NCBI GenBank assembly: GCA_042434945.1
Contig: CP170191.1
Location: 3,844,001-3,908,000 of the forward strand
DNA from: Escherichia hormaechei_A
Lineage (GTDB): Bacteria; Pseudomonadota; Gammaproteobacteria; Enterobacterales; Enterobacteriaceae
Length of the DNA: 64,000 bases
Direction: 5' to 3'
A model generated the notes under the pieces. That model ran no database searches, was not told where the DNA came from, and saw nothing but the letters and a program-made list of their open reading frames with translations. The translations under genes and the position numbers were made by a program. Shown here in pieces: positions 1-8,915 of this stretch. Numbering within the stretch: the first letter of the stretch is position 1; every line of letters begins with the position of its first letter.

Positions 1-119
1 CGCAGGCTGATACTCCCCGCCAGCATCACCAGCCATGAGCCAGCAAACAGCAGCCCCCAGAAACGCAGGCGCTGATTACGTTGCTGCCGACGCCAGGGTA
101 AAAGATTGGGCATGCTCAT
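1..119 (-). CDS. hofN: HofN, PilN-like protein, 5' part only (runs off the window)
   Basis: Only the first ~39 codons are inside the window. The visible product starts MSMPNLLPWRRQQR and then has one hydrophobic segment (about residues 20-38), the usual layout of PilN-type inner-membrane proteins of type IV pilus and DNA-uptake machines. The start ATG overlaps the TAA stop of hofM by one base (TAATG), so the two are translationally coupled. A second ATG two codons in could also be used. In E. coli the hof genes support use of DNA as a nutrient rather than visible pili. The sequence differs clearly from the K-12 HofN I remember while keeping the LPWR motif. Confidence 0.7.
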   Translation of the reverse strand, partial: MSMPNLLPWRRQQRNQRLRFWGLLFAGSWLVMLAGSISL

Positions 120-892
120 TACGGCGCCTCGCTCATGGCCAGCGCCAGGGCGACGGTGTAATCAGCACCGCATTCCGGCAACGGCGGCTGGCACAGCGTC
201 ACCGCTTCCCAGGGATCGCGGGCAGCATCAAACACGGCGATATCAGAAGGAGAAAGCGCAAGCAGCGCCGCCAGTTCATTCACCGTCGCCGCTTCTGTGG
301 TGTAGCGCCGCCCCCACTGGTGACGCATCGCCCATAGCCACTGGTGTTGATCTCTCCAGGCGACGCACCGGGCGGGGGCAACAGCAGAGAGAAGATTAGC
401 CAGCGCGCCGGCATCCGGGGCGATTGCTGCCAGACGCAAACGCAGCGCGTTCGCCAGCGTCAACAGGGTATCGACCTCTCTGTTTTGCGCTGCGGTAACC
501 TGAAAAGTGTTGCTGAACGTATCCTGCGCGTAGTCAAAACAGAGCGTATCGGCGGGCATCTCCAGCTCACGCGCTAATGCGGCGCCTACCCAGGTGAGCT
601 GTTCGCTGTCACGCAAGGTAACGGATGGACGGGGCAACGCGCGTTGCAGAACGCGCGTCGCCGGAAATGAGAGAAATACCCGATGCGAGTGCGGCAATGT
701 TTTCCGCCAGCCACGTAATGCGTTAACCAGCTGTTCTGGCTTAAGTATTTTGCCTTCCCCGATAACGCCGTCCGACAGCGGCACCGCCCACCAGCGCCGT
801 AAACGCCATCCGGCCCGCTCTCTGGTCAGCGCTACCGCAACCACCTTATCCTGTTGAATATGAACGCCTGTTTGCCACGTTTTAAAAGCCAT
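119..892 (-). CDS. hofM: HofM, PilM-like DNA-uptake/pilus assembly protein
   Basis: A 257-residue protein with the PilM-type opening MAFKTWQTGVHIQQ and a late block WRDQHQWLWA; K-12 HofM has about 259 residues. PilM proteins have an actin-like fold, sit on the cytoplasmic side and bind the N-terminus of PilN, which agrees with hofN following directly. A GGAG ribosome binding site lies about nine bases before the ATG. The gene is divergent from mrcA, as in other enterobacteria. It is intact, but many residues differ from the K-12 protein as I recall it (roughly half), whereas the adjacent mrcA is nearly identical, so this end of the window looks like an imported allele. Confidence 0.85.
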   Translation of the reverse strand: MAFKTWQTGVHIQQDKVVAVALTRERAGWRLRRWWAVPLSDGVIGEGKILKPEQLVNALRGWRKTLPHSHRVFLSFPATRVLQRALPRPSVTLRDSEQLTWVGAALARELEMPADTLCFDYAQDTFSNTFQVTAAQNREVDTLLTLANALRLRLAAIAPDAGALANLLSAVAPARCVAWRDQHQWLWAMRHQWGRRYTTEAATVNELAALLALSPSDIAVFDAARDPWEAVTLCQPPLPECGADYTVALALAMSEAP

Positions 893-1012
893 GCTTCACG
901 ATCTCCTTATCACCCGTCACTCTGACGGGTATATCAATGCGTCTGGCTTGCCTTTATACTACCGCGCGTTTGTTTATAAACTGCCCAAATGAAACTAAAT
1001 GGGAAATTTCCA

Positions 1013-3565
1013 GTGAAGTTCGTAAAGTATTTTTTGATCCTTGCAGTCTGTTGCATTCTGCTGGGAGCAGGCTCGATTTATGGCCTATACCGCTACATCG
1101 AGCCACAACTGCCGGATGTGGCGACATTAAAAGATGTTCGCCTGCAAATTCCGATGCAGATTTACAGCGCCGATGGCGAGCTGATTGCTCAATACGGTGA
1201 GAAACGTCGTATTCCGGTTACGTTGGATCAAATCCCACCGGAGATGGTGAAAGCCTTTATCGCGACAGAAGACAGCCGCTTCTACGAGCATCACGGCGTT
1301 GACCCGGTGGGGATCTTCCGTGCAGCAAGCGTGGCGCTGTTCTCCGGTCACGCGTCACAAGGGGCAAGTACCATTACCCAGCAGCTGGCGAGAAACTTCT
1401 TCCTCAGTCCAGAACGCACGCTGATGCGTAAGATTAAGGAAGTCTTCCTCGCGATTCGCATTGAACAGCTGCTGACGAAAGACGAGATCCTCGAGCTTTA
1501 TCTGAACAAGATTTACCTTGGTTACCGCGCCTATGGTGTCGGTGCTGCGGCACAAGTCTATTTCGGAAAAACGGTCGACCAACTGACGCTGAACGAAATG
1601 GCGGTGATAGCCGGGCTGCCGAAAGCGCCTTCCACCTTCAACCCGCTCTACTCGATGGATCGTGCCGTCGCGCGGCGTAACGTCGTGCTGTCGCGGATGC
1701 TGGATGAAGGGTATATCACCCAACAACAGTTCGATCAGACACGCACTGAGGCGATTAACGCTAACTATCACGCGCCGGAGATTGCTTTCTCTGCGCCGTA
1801 CCTGAGCGAAATGGTGCGCCAGGAGATGTATAACCGTTATGGCGAAAGTGCCTATGAAGACGGTTATCGCATTTACACCACCATCACCCGCAAAGTGCAG
1901 CAGGCCGCGCAGCAGGCGGTACGTAATAACGTGCTGGACTACGACATGCGCCACGGCTATCGCGGCCCGGCAAATGTGCTGTGGAAAGTGGGCGAGTCGG
2001 CGTGGGATAACAACAAGATTACCGATACGCTGAAGGCGCTGCCGACCTATGGTCCGCTGCTGCCTGCCGCAGTCACCAGCGCCAATCCTCAGGAAGCGAC
2101 GGCAATGCTGGCGGACGGGTCGACTGTCGCATTGAGTATGGACGGCGTTCGCTGGGCGCGTCCTTACCGTTCGGATACTCAGCAGGGACCGACGCCGCGT
2201 AAAGTGACCGATGTTCTGCAAACGGGACAGCAAATCTGGGTTCGTCAGGTCGGCGATGCATGGTGGCTGGCACAAGTGCCGGAAGTGAACTCGGCGCTGG
2301 TGTCGATCAATCCGCAAAATGGTGCCGTTATGGCGCTGGTCGGTGGCTTTGATTTCAATCAGAGCAAGTTTAACCGCGCCACCCAGGCACTGCGTCAGGT
2401 GGGTTCCAACATCAAACCGTTCCTCTACACCGCGGCGATGGATAAAGGTCTGACGCTGGCAAGTATGTTGAACGATGTGCCAATTTCCCGCTGGGATGCA
2501 GGTGCCGGTTCTGACTGGCAGCCGAAGAACTCGCCGCCACAATATGCCGGTCCAATTCGCTTACGTCAGGGGCTGGGTCAGTCGAAAAACGTGGTGATGG
2601 TACGCGCAATGCGGGCGATGGGCGTCGACTACGCTGCAGAATATCTGCAACGCTTCGGCTTCCCGGCACAAAACATTGTCCACACCGAATCGCTGGCGCT
2701 GGGTTCAGCGTCCTTCACCCCAATGCAGGTGGCGCGCGGCTACGCGGTCATGGCGAACGGCGGCTTCCTGGTGGACCCGTGGTTTATCAGCAAAATTGAA
2801 AACGATCAGGGCGGCGTGATTTTCGAAGCGAAACCGAAAGTAGCCTGCCCGGAATGCGATATTCCGGTGATTTACGGTGATACGCAGAAATCGAACGTGC
2901 TGGAAAATAACGATGTTGAAGATGTCGCTATCTCCCGCGAGCAGCAGAATGTTTCTGTACCAATGCCGCAGCTGGAGCAGGCAAATCAGGCGTTAGTGGC
3001 GAAGACTGGCGCGCAGGAGTACGCACCGCACGTCATCAACACTCCGCTGGCATTCCTGATTAAGAGTGCTTTGAACACCAATATCTTTGGTGAGCCAGGC
3101 TGGCAGGGTACTGGCTGGCGTGCAGGTCGTGATTTGCAGCGTCGCGATATCGGCGGGAAAACCGGGACCACTAACAGTTCGAAAGATGCGTGGTTCTCGG
3201 GTTACGGTCCGGGCGTTGTGACCTCGGTCTGGATTGGCTTTGATGATCACCGTCGTAATCTCGGTCATACAACGGCTTCCGGAGCGATTAAAGATCAGAT
3301 CTCAGGTTACGAAGGCGGTGCCAAGAGTGCCCAGCCTGCATGGGACGCTTATATGAAAGCCGTTCTTGAAGGTGTGCCGGAGCAGCCGCTGACGCCGCCA
3401 CCGGGTATTGTGACGGTGAATATCGATCGCAGCACCGGGCAGTTAGCTAATGGTGGCAACAGCCGCGAAGAGTATTTCATCGAAGGTACGCAGCCGACAC
3501 AACAGGCAGTGCACGAGGTGGGAACGACCATTATCGATAATGGCGAGGCACAGGAATTGTTCTGA
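1013..3565 (+). CDS. mrcA: Penicillin-binding protein 1a (bifunctional peptidoglycan synthase)
   Basis: An 850-residue class A PBP that polymerises lipid II and cross-links the glycan strands, anchored in the inner membrane. One transmembrane helix lies at about residues 6-27. The GT51 glycosyltransferase domain carries ATEDSRFYEHHG with catalytic Glu86. The transpeptidase domain has the SNIK box with the acylated serine near residue 465 and the KTGTTNS box. The GTG at 1013 is chosen because it gives the usual length and MKFVKYF start and has GGGAA upstream; an ATG eight codons earlier would add an atypical extension. It is monocistronic and followed by a strong terminator. The sequence is almost identical to K-12. 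Confidence 0.97.
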   Translation: MKFVKYFLILAVCCILLGAGSIYGLYRYIEPQLPDVATLKDVRLQIPMQIYSADGELIAQYGEKRRIPVTLDQIPPEMVKAFIATEDSRFYEHHGVDPVGIFRAASVALFSGHASQGASTITQQLARNFFLSPERTLMRKIKEVFLAIRIEQLLTKDEILELYLNKIYLGYRAYGVGAAAQVYFGKTVDQLTLNEMAVIAGLPKAPSTFNPLYSMDRAVARRNVVLSRMLDEGYITQQQFDQTRTEAINANYHAPEIAFSAPYLSEMVRQEMYNRYGESAYEDGYRIYTTITRKVQQAAQQAVRNNVLDYDMRHGYRGPANVLWKVGESAWDNNKITDTLKALPTYGPLLPAAVTSANPQEATAMLADGSTVALSMDGVRWARPYRSDTQQGPTPRKVTDVLQTGQQIWVRQVGDAWWLAQVPEVNSALVSINPQNGAVMALVGGFDFNQSKFNRATQALRQVGSNIKPFLYTAAMDKGLTLASMLNDVPISRWDAGAGSDWQPKNSPPQYAGPIRLRQGLGQSKNVVMVRAMRAMGVDYAAEYLQRFGFPAQNIVHTESLALGSASFTPMQVARGYAVMANGGFLVDPWFISKIENDQGGVIFEAKPKVACPECDIPVIYGDTQKSNVLENNDVEDVAISREQQNVSVPMPQLEQANQALVAKTGAQEYAPHVINTPLAFLIKSALNTNIFGEPGWQGTGWRAGRDLQRRDIGGKTGTTNSSKDAWFSGYGPGVVTSVWIGFDDHRRNLGHTTASGAIKDQISGYEGGAKSAQPAWDAYMKAVLEGVPEQPLTPPPGIVTVNIDRSTGQLANGGNSREEYFIEGTQPTQQAVHEVGTTIIDNGEAQELF

Positions 3566-3567
3566 TT

Positions 3568-3592
3568 AAAAAGGCGCTTCGGCGCCTTTTCA
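3568..3592 (+). terminator. Intrinsic terminator of mrcA
   Basis: Three bases after the mrcA stop, the stem AAGGCGC/GCGCCTT closes on a TTCG tetraloop and is followed by a short T run. Confidence 0.9.
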
Positions 3593-3615
3593 GTTTGCTG
3601 ACAAAGTGCACTTGT

Positions 3616-3720
3616 TTATGCCGGATACGGCGTGAACGCGTTATCCGGCTAACAAAATCGTGAAAACTCAATAAATTGCAGAAACCCCATAAGCCTGATA
3701 AACATTGTGCATCAGGCAAA
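3616..3720. repeat. REP/BIME element between mrcA and nudE
   Basis: GCCGGATACGGCGTGAACG with its inverted partner GTTATCCGGC forms one REP palindrome (about 3619-3648). A second, weaker unit with TGATAAAC..GCATCAGGCA lies at about 3687-3718. The element separates the convergent genes mrcA and nudE. Confidence 0.8.
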
Positions 3721-3730
3721 CTTCACGCAT

Positions 3731-4291
3731 TTACACTCGCCCCTGCCCTTTCAACCATTCGCGCACGAGGAACAGCGCACTGACATTGCGCGCTTCATTG
3801 AAGTCAGGGTCTTCCAGCAAATCCATCATATGCGCCAGCGGCCAGCGCACCTGTGGTAGCGGCTCTGGCTCATCGCCTTCCAGTGATTCCGGGTAGAGAT
3901 CTTGCGCTACCACGATATTCATTTTGCTGGAAAAGTAAGACGGTGCCATGCTGAGCTTCTTCAAAAAAGTCAGATCGTTCGCTCCAAATCCAACCTCTTC
4001 TTTTAGCTCGCGGTTAGCGGCTTCGTAGACGCTTTCACCCGGATCAATTAATCCTTTCGAAAAACCTAATTCGTAGGATTCAGTTCCCACTGCGTATTCG
4101 CGGATCAGGATCAGGTGATCGTCCACAATCGGCACAATCATCACTGCTTCCCGGTTGGTTGGACGCATTCGTTCATAAACACGCCGCACGCCATTGCTGA
4201 ACTCCAGATCCACGCTCTCGACGGTAAACAGTCGGGAACGGGCTACAGTTTCAACATTCAGAATGGTGGGTTTTTGTAATGATTTGCTCAT
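3731..4291 (-). CDS. nudE: ADP-compounds hydrolase NudE (Nudix)
   Basis: A 186-residue Nudix hydrolase. The Nudix box runs from Gly80 to Gly101, beginning GLIDPGESVYE and continuing with RELKEEVG, which supplies the glutamates that bind the catalytic metal. The family member in E. coli hydrolyses ADP-ribose, NADH and diadenosine polyphosphates, a housekeeping role. It is transcribed away from igaA and converges on mrcA. The protein matches K-12 throughout as I recall, so native E. coli sequence runs up to this point between two imported-looking blocks. Confidence 0.95.
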   Translation of the reverse strand: MSKSLQKPTILNVETVARSRLFTVESVDLEFSNGVRRVYERMRPTNREAVMIVPIVDDHLILIREYAVGTESYELGFSKGLIDPGESVYEAANRELKEEVGFGANDLTFLKKLSMAPSYFSSKMNIVVAQDLYPESLEGDEPEPLPQVRWPLAHMMDLLEDPDFNEARNVSALFLVREWLKGQGRV

Positions 4292-4608
4292 CGTGGGATC
4301 TATGCTGTGAAATCAGCGGTTATTGTGCGATATCGGACACGCTTTCGGCAATGTGAATTGCATGTTATTTACATTTATGTAACTTAATAAATAATCGTCC
4401 TCAAATCAAATTAAAAGTCAATAGGTGAAATAACTCCAGGAATTTGCTGATATTCCGCCTTCAGAGGGTTTGCTATGATCAGCGGTTACTGTGATGTGCT
4501 TAATGATGCTCAAGTTAAACTCCACGCTTGCGATAGCCAACCGCAGAATCATGTATTGTGTCCGGTGCGACTGACCACGCCTGACAGACTAAGTAAGATG
4601 GGGAAAGC
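4292..4608. promoter_or_regulatory. Divergent nudE/igaA intergenic region
   Basis: 317 bases separate two divergent genes, so both promoters must lie here. The stretch around 4365-4400 is AT-rich. Upstream of igaA, GGGGAAAGC immediately precedes the ATG as its ribosome binding site. I see no repeat, RNA gene or clear operator. Confidence 0.5.
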
Positions 4609-6745
4609 ATGAGCACCATTGTGATTTTTTTAGCTGCTTTGCTGGCCTGCGCGTCGATTGCGGTGTGGGTATTCAGGCGCCGCGTACATCGCCGTTATCG
4701 GCTGCCCTTTTTGAACGCGTTTGCCGGGGCAAACACGCGCAAGCTTTCGCCAGAGGAACGCAGCACCGTTGAGCAGTATCTCGACACGCTGAACCGATCC
4801 CGGCTTTCGCCTGGCCCTACCGGCGCCAGCGCCGCCCCCGTATCGCTCAACCTGAACGCCCAAAGTGACACCGTTCTGTGCGTAACGCGCTCCATTACCC
4901 GCTACGGTATTACAACCGACGATCCCAACAAGTGGCGTTACTATCTCGACTCTGTTGAAGTGCACCTGCCTCCCTTCTGGGAGCAGTATATTAACGACGA
5001 AAACAGCGTCGAGCTCATCCATACCGATACGCTGCCGCTGGTTATCTCCCTCAATGGTCATACTCTGAGCGAATATGTTCAGGAAGCGCCACGCTTTGCG
5101 CTGGAACGCGCAAGCGGAACGCAGGCCTCTATTCGCGGTGAAGAGACTGAGCAGATCGAACTGCTGAACATCCGCCAGGAGACGCATGAAGAGTACGTCC
5201 TGAGCCGCCCGGATGGCATTCGCGAAGCGGTGTTGATTGTCGCCTCGTTCCTGCTCTTTTTCATCTGCCTGCTGACGCCGGACGTGTTTGTTCCGTGGCT
5301 CGCGGGTGGCGCAGTACTGCTTCTGGCCGCCGGGCTGTGGGGCATATTTGCTCCGCCGGCAAAAACGTCATTACGCGAAATTCACTGCCTGCGCGGAACC
5401 CCAAAACGCTGGGGACTGTTCGGTGAGAACGATCAGGAACATATCAACAATATCTCGCTCGGGATCATCGATCTTATCTATCCGCGCCACTGGCAGCCGT
5501 GGATAGCGCAGGACCTTGGCCACAAAACGGATATTGATATCTATCTCGACCGCCACGTTGTACGCCAGGGGCGCTACTTATCCCTGCACGACGAAGTGAA
5601 AAACTTCCCGCTTCAGCACTGGCTCCGCAGCGCGGTGATTGCCGGTGGTGCCGCGTTAATCTTCGTCATGCTGCTGCTCTTCGTGCCGCTGGATATGCCG
5701 ATTAAATTTACCCTGTCGTGGATCAAAGGGGCGCAAACTGTGGAAGCCACCAGCGTACAGCAGCTCGAAGAAGCGGGTGTACGCGTGGGAGATACGTTGC
5801 GCCTCAAAGGCACCGGGATGTGTAATATCCACACGCCGGGCGCCTGGAACACGCGCCAGAACTCGCCGTTCGCGCCGTTCGACTGCTCTCAGATCATCTG
5901 GAATGACGCCTCTCCGCTGCCGCTGCCGGAATCAGATGTGGTCAACAAGGCCACTGCGCTCACCCAGACGATTAATCGCCAGCTGCACCCTAAACCGGAA
6001 GATGAATCTCGCGTCAGTGCCTCATTACGTTCAGCAATTCAAAAATCCGGCATGGTATTGCTTGATGATTTTGGCGACATTGTACTGAAGACAGCGGATT
6101 TATGTTCTGCCAAAGATGACTGTGTGCGACTGAAAAATGCGCTGGTCAATCTCGGCAACAGTAAAGACTGGGACGCGCTGGTAAAACGCGCCAACGCCGG
6201 GAAGCTCGATGGCGTGAATGTGTTATTACGCCCGGTGAGTGCGGAATCGCTGGATACCTGGTGGCAACCTCCACCGCGCCGTTTATCACGCATGAAACGG
6301 CGCGAGCGGCACAATCACTAAACAGTCCGGCCCCCGGCGGATTCCTGATTGTCAGCGACGAAGGCAGCGATTTTGTTGATCAGCCCTGGCCTTCGGCATC
6401 ACTTTACGACTACCCGCCGCAAGAACAGTGGAACGCTTTCCAGAAACTGGCACAAATGCTGATGCATACGCGTTTAACGCCGAGGGTATCGTCACAAAAA
6501 TCTTCACTGACGCCAATGGTACGCAGCATATTGGCCTTCATCCGATCCCGGATCGTTCCGGCCTGTGGCGCTATCTCAGCACCACATTGCTGCTACTGAC
6601 GATGCTGGGTAGCGCCATTTACAATGGCGTACAGGCCTGGCGTCGTTACCAGCGTCATCGCACTCGCATGATGGAGATTCAGGCCTATTATGAAAGCTGC
6701 CTGAACCCGCAACTGATCACCCCTTCAGAAAGCCTTATCGAATAA
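4609..6745 (+). pseudogene. igaA: IgaA, Rcs phosphorelay repressor, broken by two frameshifts
   Basis: IgaA (YrfF) is a multi-pass inner-membrane protein that holds the Rcs envelope-stress phosphorelay off by contacting RcsD; it is essential when Rcs works. The reading frame starts at 4609 (MSTIVIFLAALL), has membrane segments near residues 1-20, 205-245 and 345-365, and then enters the periplasmic domain. At about 6253, where ..ESLDN is expected, one A is missing, and the frame ends at 6321 after about 22 foreign residues (570 in all). The family sequence continues in the next frame from ATSTAPFITHET to ..LMHT, loses one C near 6474, then runs in a third frame to ..ITPSESLIE and the stop at 6745. 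Restoring both bases gives 712 residues, the family length. Residues ~15-455 differ from K-12; the rest matches. Confidence 0.85.
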
Positions 6746-6809
6746 CACGTTTGCGCGGCAGGTTATGCTACCCTGTCGCGCAAATTGCTTCACTCTGGAG
6801 ATTTCCCTC

Positions 6810-7478
6810 ATGCATATCAACATTGCCTGGCAGGACGTAGATACCGTTCTGCTGGATATGGACGGCACGTTGCTCGACCTCGCCTTCGATAACTATTTCT
6901 GGCAAAAGCTGGTGCCTGAAACATGGGGCGCGAAAAACGGGGTTACGCCACAGGAAGCGATGGAATATATGCGCCAGCAATATCACGACGTACAGCATAC
7001 GCTAAACTGGTACTGTCTTGATTACTGGAGTGAGCAACTGGGTCTGGATATCTGTGCGATGACCACCGAGATGGGACCGCGTGCCGTACTGCGTGAAGAT
7101 ACCATTCCGTTTCTTGAGGCACTGAAAGCCAGCGGTAAGCAGCGAATTTTGCTCACCAATGCGCATCCGCACAACCTGGCGGTAAAACTTGAGCATACCG
7201 GTCTGGACGCACACCTTGATTTATTACTTTCCACCCACACATTTGGTTATCCGAAAGAGGATCAGCGGTTATGGCATGCGGTGGCCGAAGCTACGGGTCT
7301 GAAAGCTGAAAGAACGCTGTTTATTGATGACAGCGAAGCGATTCTCGATGCTGCCGCGCAATTTGGTATTCGTTACTGCCTCGGCGTGACTAATCCTGAT
7401 TCCGGGATTGCCGAGAAACAGTATCAACGCCATCCGTCACTGAATGACTACCGCCGCCTGATCCCCTCGCTAATGTGA
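6810..7478 (+). CDS. yrfG: GMP/IMP nucleotidase YrfG (HAD superfamily)
   Basis: A 222-residue HAD phosphatase that removes phosphate from purine nucleotides (GMP, IMP in K-12 studies). Motif I is LLDMDGT with nucleophile Asp16 and Asp18. Motif II is LLTNAH, the motif III lysine is in GYPKEDQ, and motif IV is FIDDSEAIL. The ATG at 6810 is preceded by CTGGAG and gives the family length; upstream in-frame codons would add an unconserved tail. It heads a tight group with hslR (10 bases downstream) and hslO, conserved in enterobacteria. Native E. coli sequence. Confidence 0.93.
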   Translation: MHINIAWQDVDTVLLDMDGTLLDLAFDNYFWQKLVPETWGAKNGVTPQEAMEYMRQQYHDVQHTLNWYCLDYWSEQLGLDICAMTTEMGPRAVLREDTIPFLEALKASGKQRILLTNAHPHNLAVKLEHTGLDAHLDLLLSTHTFGYPKEDQRLWHAVAEATGLKAERTLFIDDSEAILDAAAQFGIRYCLGVTNPDSGIAEKQYQRHPSLNDYRRLIPSLM

Positions 7479-7488
7479 AGGAGACGCC

Positions 7489-7890
7489 ATGAAAGAAAAA
7501 CCTGCTGTTGAGGTTCGACTGGATAAATGGCTATGGGCTGCCCGTTTTTATAAAACCCGCGCGCTGGCCCGTGAAATGATTGAAGGCGGTAAGGTGCATT
7601 ACAACGGGCAGCGCAGCAAGCCGAGCAAAATCGTCGAGCTGAATGCCACGCTCACTCTGCGCCAGGGAAATGACGAACGCACGGTGATTGTAAAGGCGAT
7701 TACTGAACAGCGTCGCCCCGCCAGCGAGGCAGCCTTGCTGTATGAAGAGACTGCGGAAAGTGTAGAGAAACGCGAAAAAATGGCGCTGGCACGTAAACTT
7801 AATGCCTTAACCATGCCGCACCCGGACCGACGCCCGGACAAAAAAGAGCGCCGCGACCTGTTACGATTTAAACACGGCGACAGTGAATAA
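7489..7890 (+). CDS. hslR: Heat-shock ribosome-associated protein Hsp15 (S4 domain)
   Basis: A 133-residue basic protein with an N-terminal S4 RNA-binding domain (VRLDKWLWAARFYKTR then GGKVHYNGQ) and a lysine/arginine-rich tail ending in KKERRDLLRFKHGD. Hsp15 binds free 50S subunits that still carry a peptidyl-tRNA and helps recycle them after heat shock. GAAGGAGACGCC before the ATG is a strong ribosome binding site. It sits between yrfG and hslO, spaced 10 and 24 bases, consistent with one heat-shock transcript. Confidence 0.95.
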   Translation: MKEKPAVEVRLDKWLWAARFYKTRALAREMIEGGKVHYNGQRSKPSKIVELNATLTLRQGNDERTVIVKAITEQRRPASEAALLYEETAESVEKREKMALARKLNALTMPHPDRRPDKKERRDLLRFKHGDSE

Positions 7891-7914
7891 CTGTCACCTG
7901 CAAGAGAGATGATT

Positions 7915-8793
7915 ATGCCGCAACATGACCAATTACATCGCTATCTGTTTGAAAACTTTGCCGTGCGCGGCGAACTGGTAACCGTTTCGGAAACCCTGCA
8001 ACAGATCCTTGAGAACCACGATTATCCGCAGCCCGTTAAAAACGTGCTGGCAGAACTGCTGGTTGCGACCAGCCTGTTAACCGCTACGCTGAAGTTTGAT
8101 GGTGATATCACCGTACAGCTGCAGGGCGACGGTCCGATGAATCTGGCGGTTATTAACGGTAACAATAACCAGCAGATGCGCGGTGTGGCGCGCGTGCAGG
8201 GCGAAATTCCAGAAAATGCCGACCTGAAAACGCTGGTCGGCAATGGTTACGTGGTGATCACCATTACCCCGAGCGAAGGCGAACGCTATCAGGGCGTAGT
8301 TGGTCTGGAAGGTGATACCCTGGCGGCCTGCCTGGAAGATTACTTTATGCGTTCTGAACAGCTGCCGACGCGCCTGTTTATTCGCACCGGCGACGTAGAC
8401 GGCAAACCGGCTGCAGGCGGTATGTTGTTGCAGGTAATGCCTGCGCAAAATGCCCAGCAGGACGACTTTGACCACCTGGCGACGCTAACCGAAACCATCA
8501 AAACCGAAGAACTGCTGACCTTACCGGCAAACGAAGTGTTGTGGCGTTTGTATCACGAAGAAGAGGTGACGGTTTACGATCCGCAGGATGTGGAGTTCAA
8601 ATGCACCTGCTCGCGTGAACGTTGCGCCGATGCGCTGAAAACGCTGCCTGATGAAGAAGTTGATAGCATCCTGGCGGAAGATGGCGAAATTGACATGCAT
8701 TGTGATTACTGCGGTAACCACTATCTGTTCAATGCGATGGATATTGCTGAAATCCGCAACAACGCGTCTCCGGCAGATCCGCAAGTTCATTAA
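7915..8793 (+). CDS. hslO: Redox-activated chaperone Hsp33
   Basis: A 292-residue holdase chaperone switched on by oxidation. The N-terminal substrate-binding region precedes a C-terminal zinc switch with CTCSRERC and CDYCGNH, the CxC..CxxC pattern whose four cysteines release zinc and form disulfides under peroxide or bleach stress. I take the ATG at 7915 (MPQHDQLHRYLF, family start) rather than the ATG two codons earlier; GAGAGATG lies upstream. It directly follows hslR and shares its stress context. The protein matches K-12. Confidence 0.95.
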   Translation: MPQHDQLHRYLFENFAVRGELVTVSETLQQILENHDYPQPVKNVLAELLVATSLLTATLKFDGDITVQLQGDGPMNLAVINGNNNQQMRGVARVQGEIPENADLKTLVGNGYVVITITPSEGERYQGVVGLEGDTLAACLEDYFMRSEQLPTRLFIRTGDVDGKPAAGGMLLQVMPAQNAQQDDFDHLATLTETIKTEELLTLPANEVLWRLYHEEEVTVYDPQDVEFKCTCSRERCADALKTLPDEEVDSILAEDGEIDMHCDYCGNHYLFNAMDIAEIRNNASPADPQVH

Positions 8794-8805
8794 GCTCTGA
8801 GCCTG

Positions 8806-8908
8806 TTGCCCGGCGGCGCTATGCTTGCACGGGCCTACAATGAATTGTGCAATTTTTTGATATGATTGCTAATTGTAGGCCGGGTAAGCGTAGCGCCACC
8901 CGGCAAGA
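8806..8908. repeat. BIME (two REP units) between hslO and yhgE
   Basis: GCCCGGCGGCGCTATGC..ACGGGCCTAC and, in inverse order, TGTAGGCCGGGTAAGCG..GCCACCCGGC form an opposed pair of REP units around an AT-rich spacer. They lie between two convergent genes. Confidence 0.85.
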
Positions 8909-8915
8909 AAAAGCA

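Noticed and set aside
1355..2542. 395-residue frame on the minus strand inside mrcA
   Set aside because: It is fully antisense to a highly conserved gene, its composition (Arg/His rich) is typical of reverse-frame shadows and it has no recognisable motif.
6253..6262. Programmed ribosomal frameshift in igaA
   Set aside because: There is no slippery heptamer, and two shifts in the same direction within 220 bases would be needed.
6428..6745. Separate small membrane protein after igaA
   Set aside because: The 105-residue frame with one helix is the C-terminus of IgaA in a shifted frame, not an independent gene.
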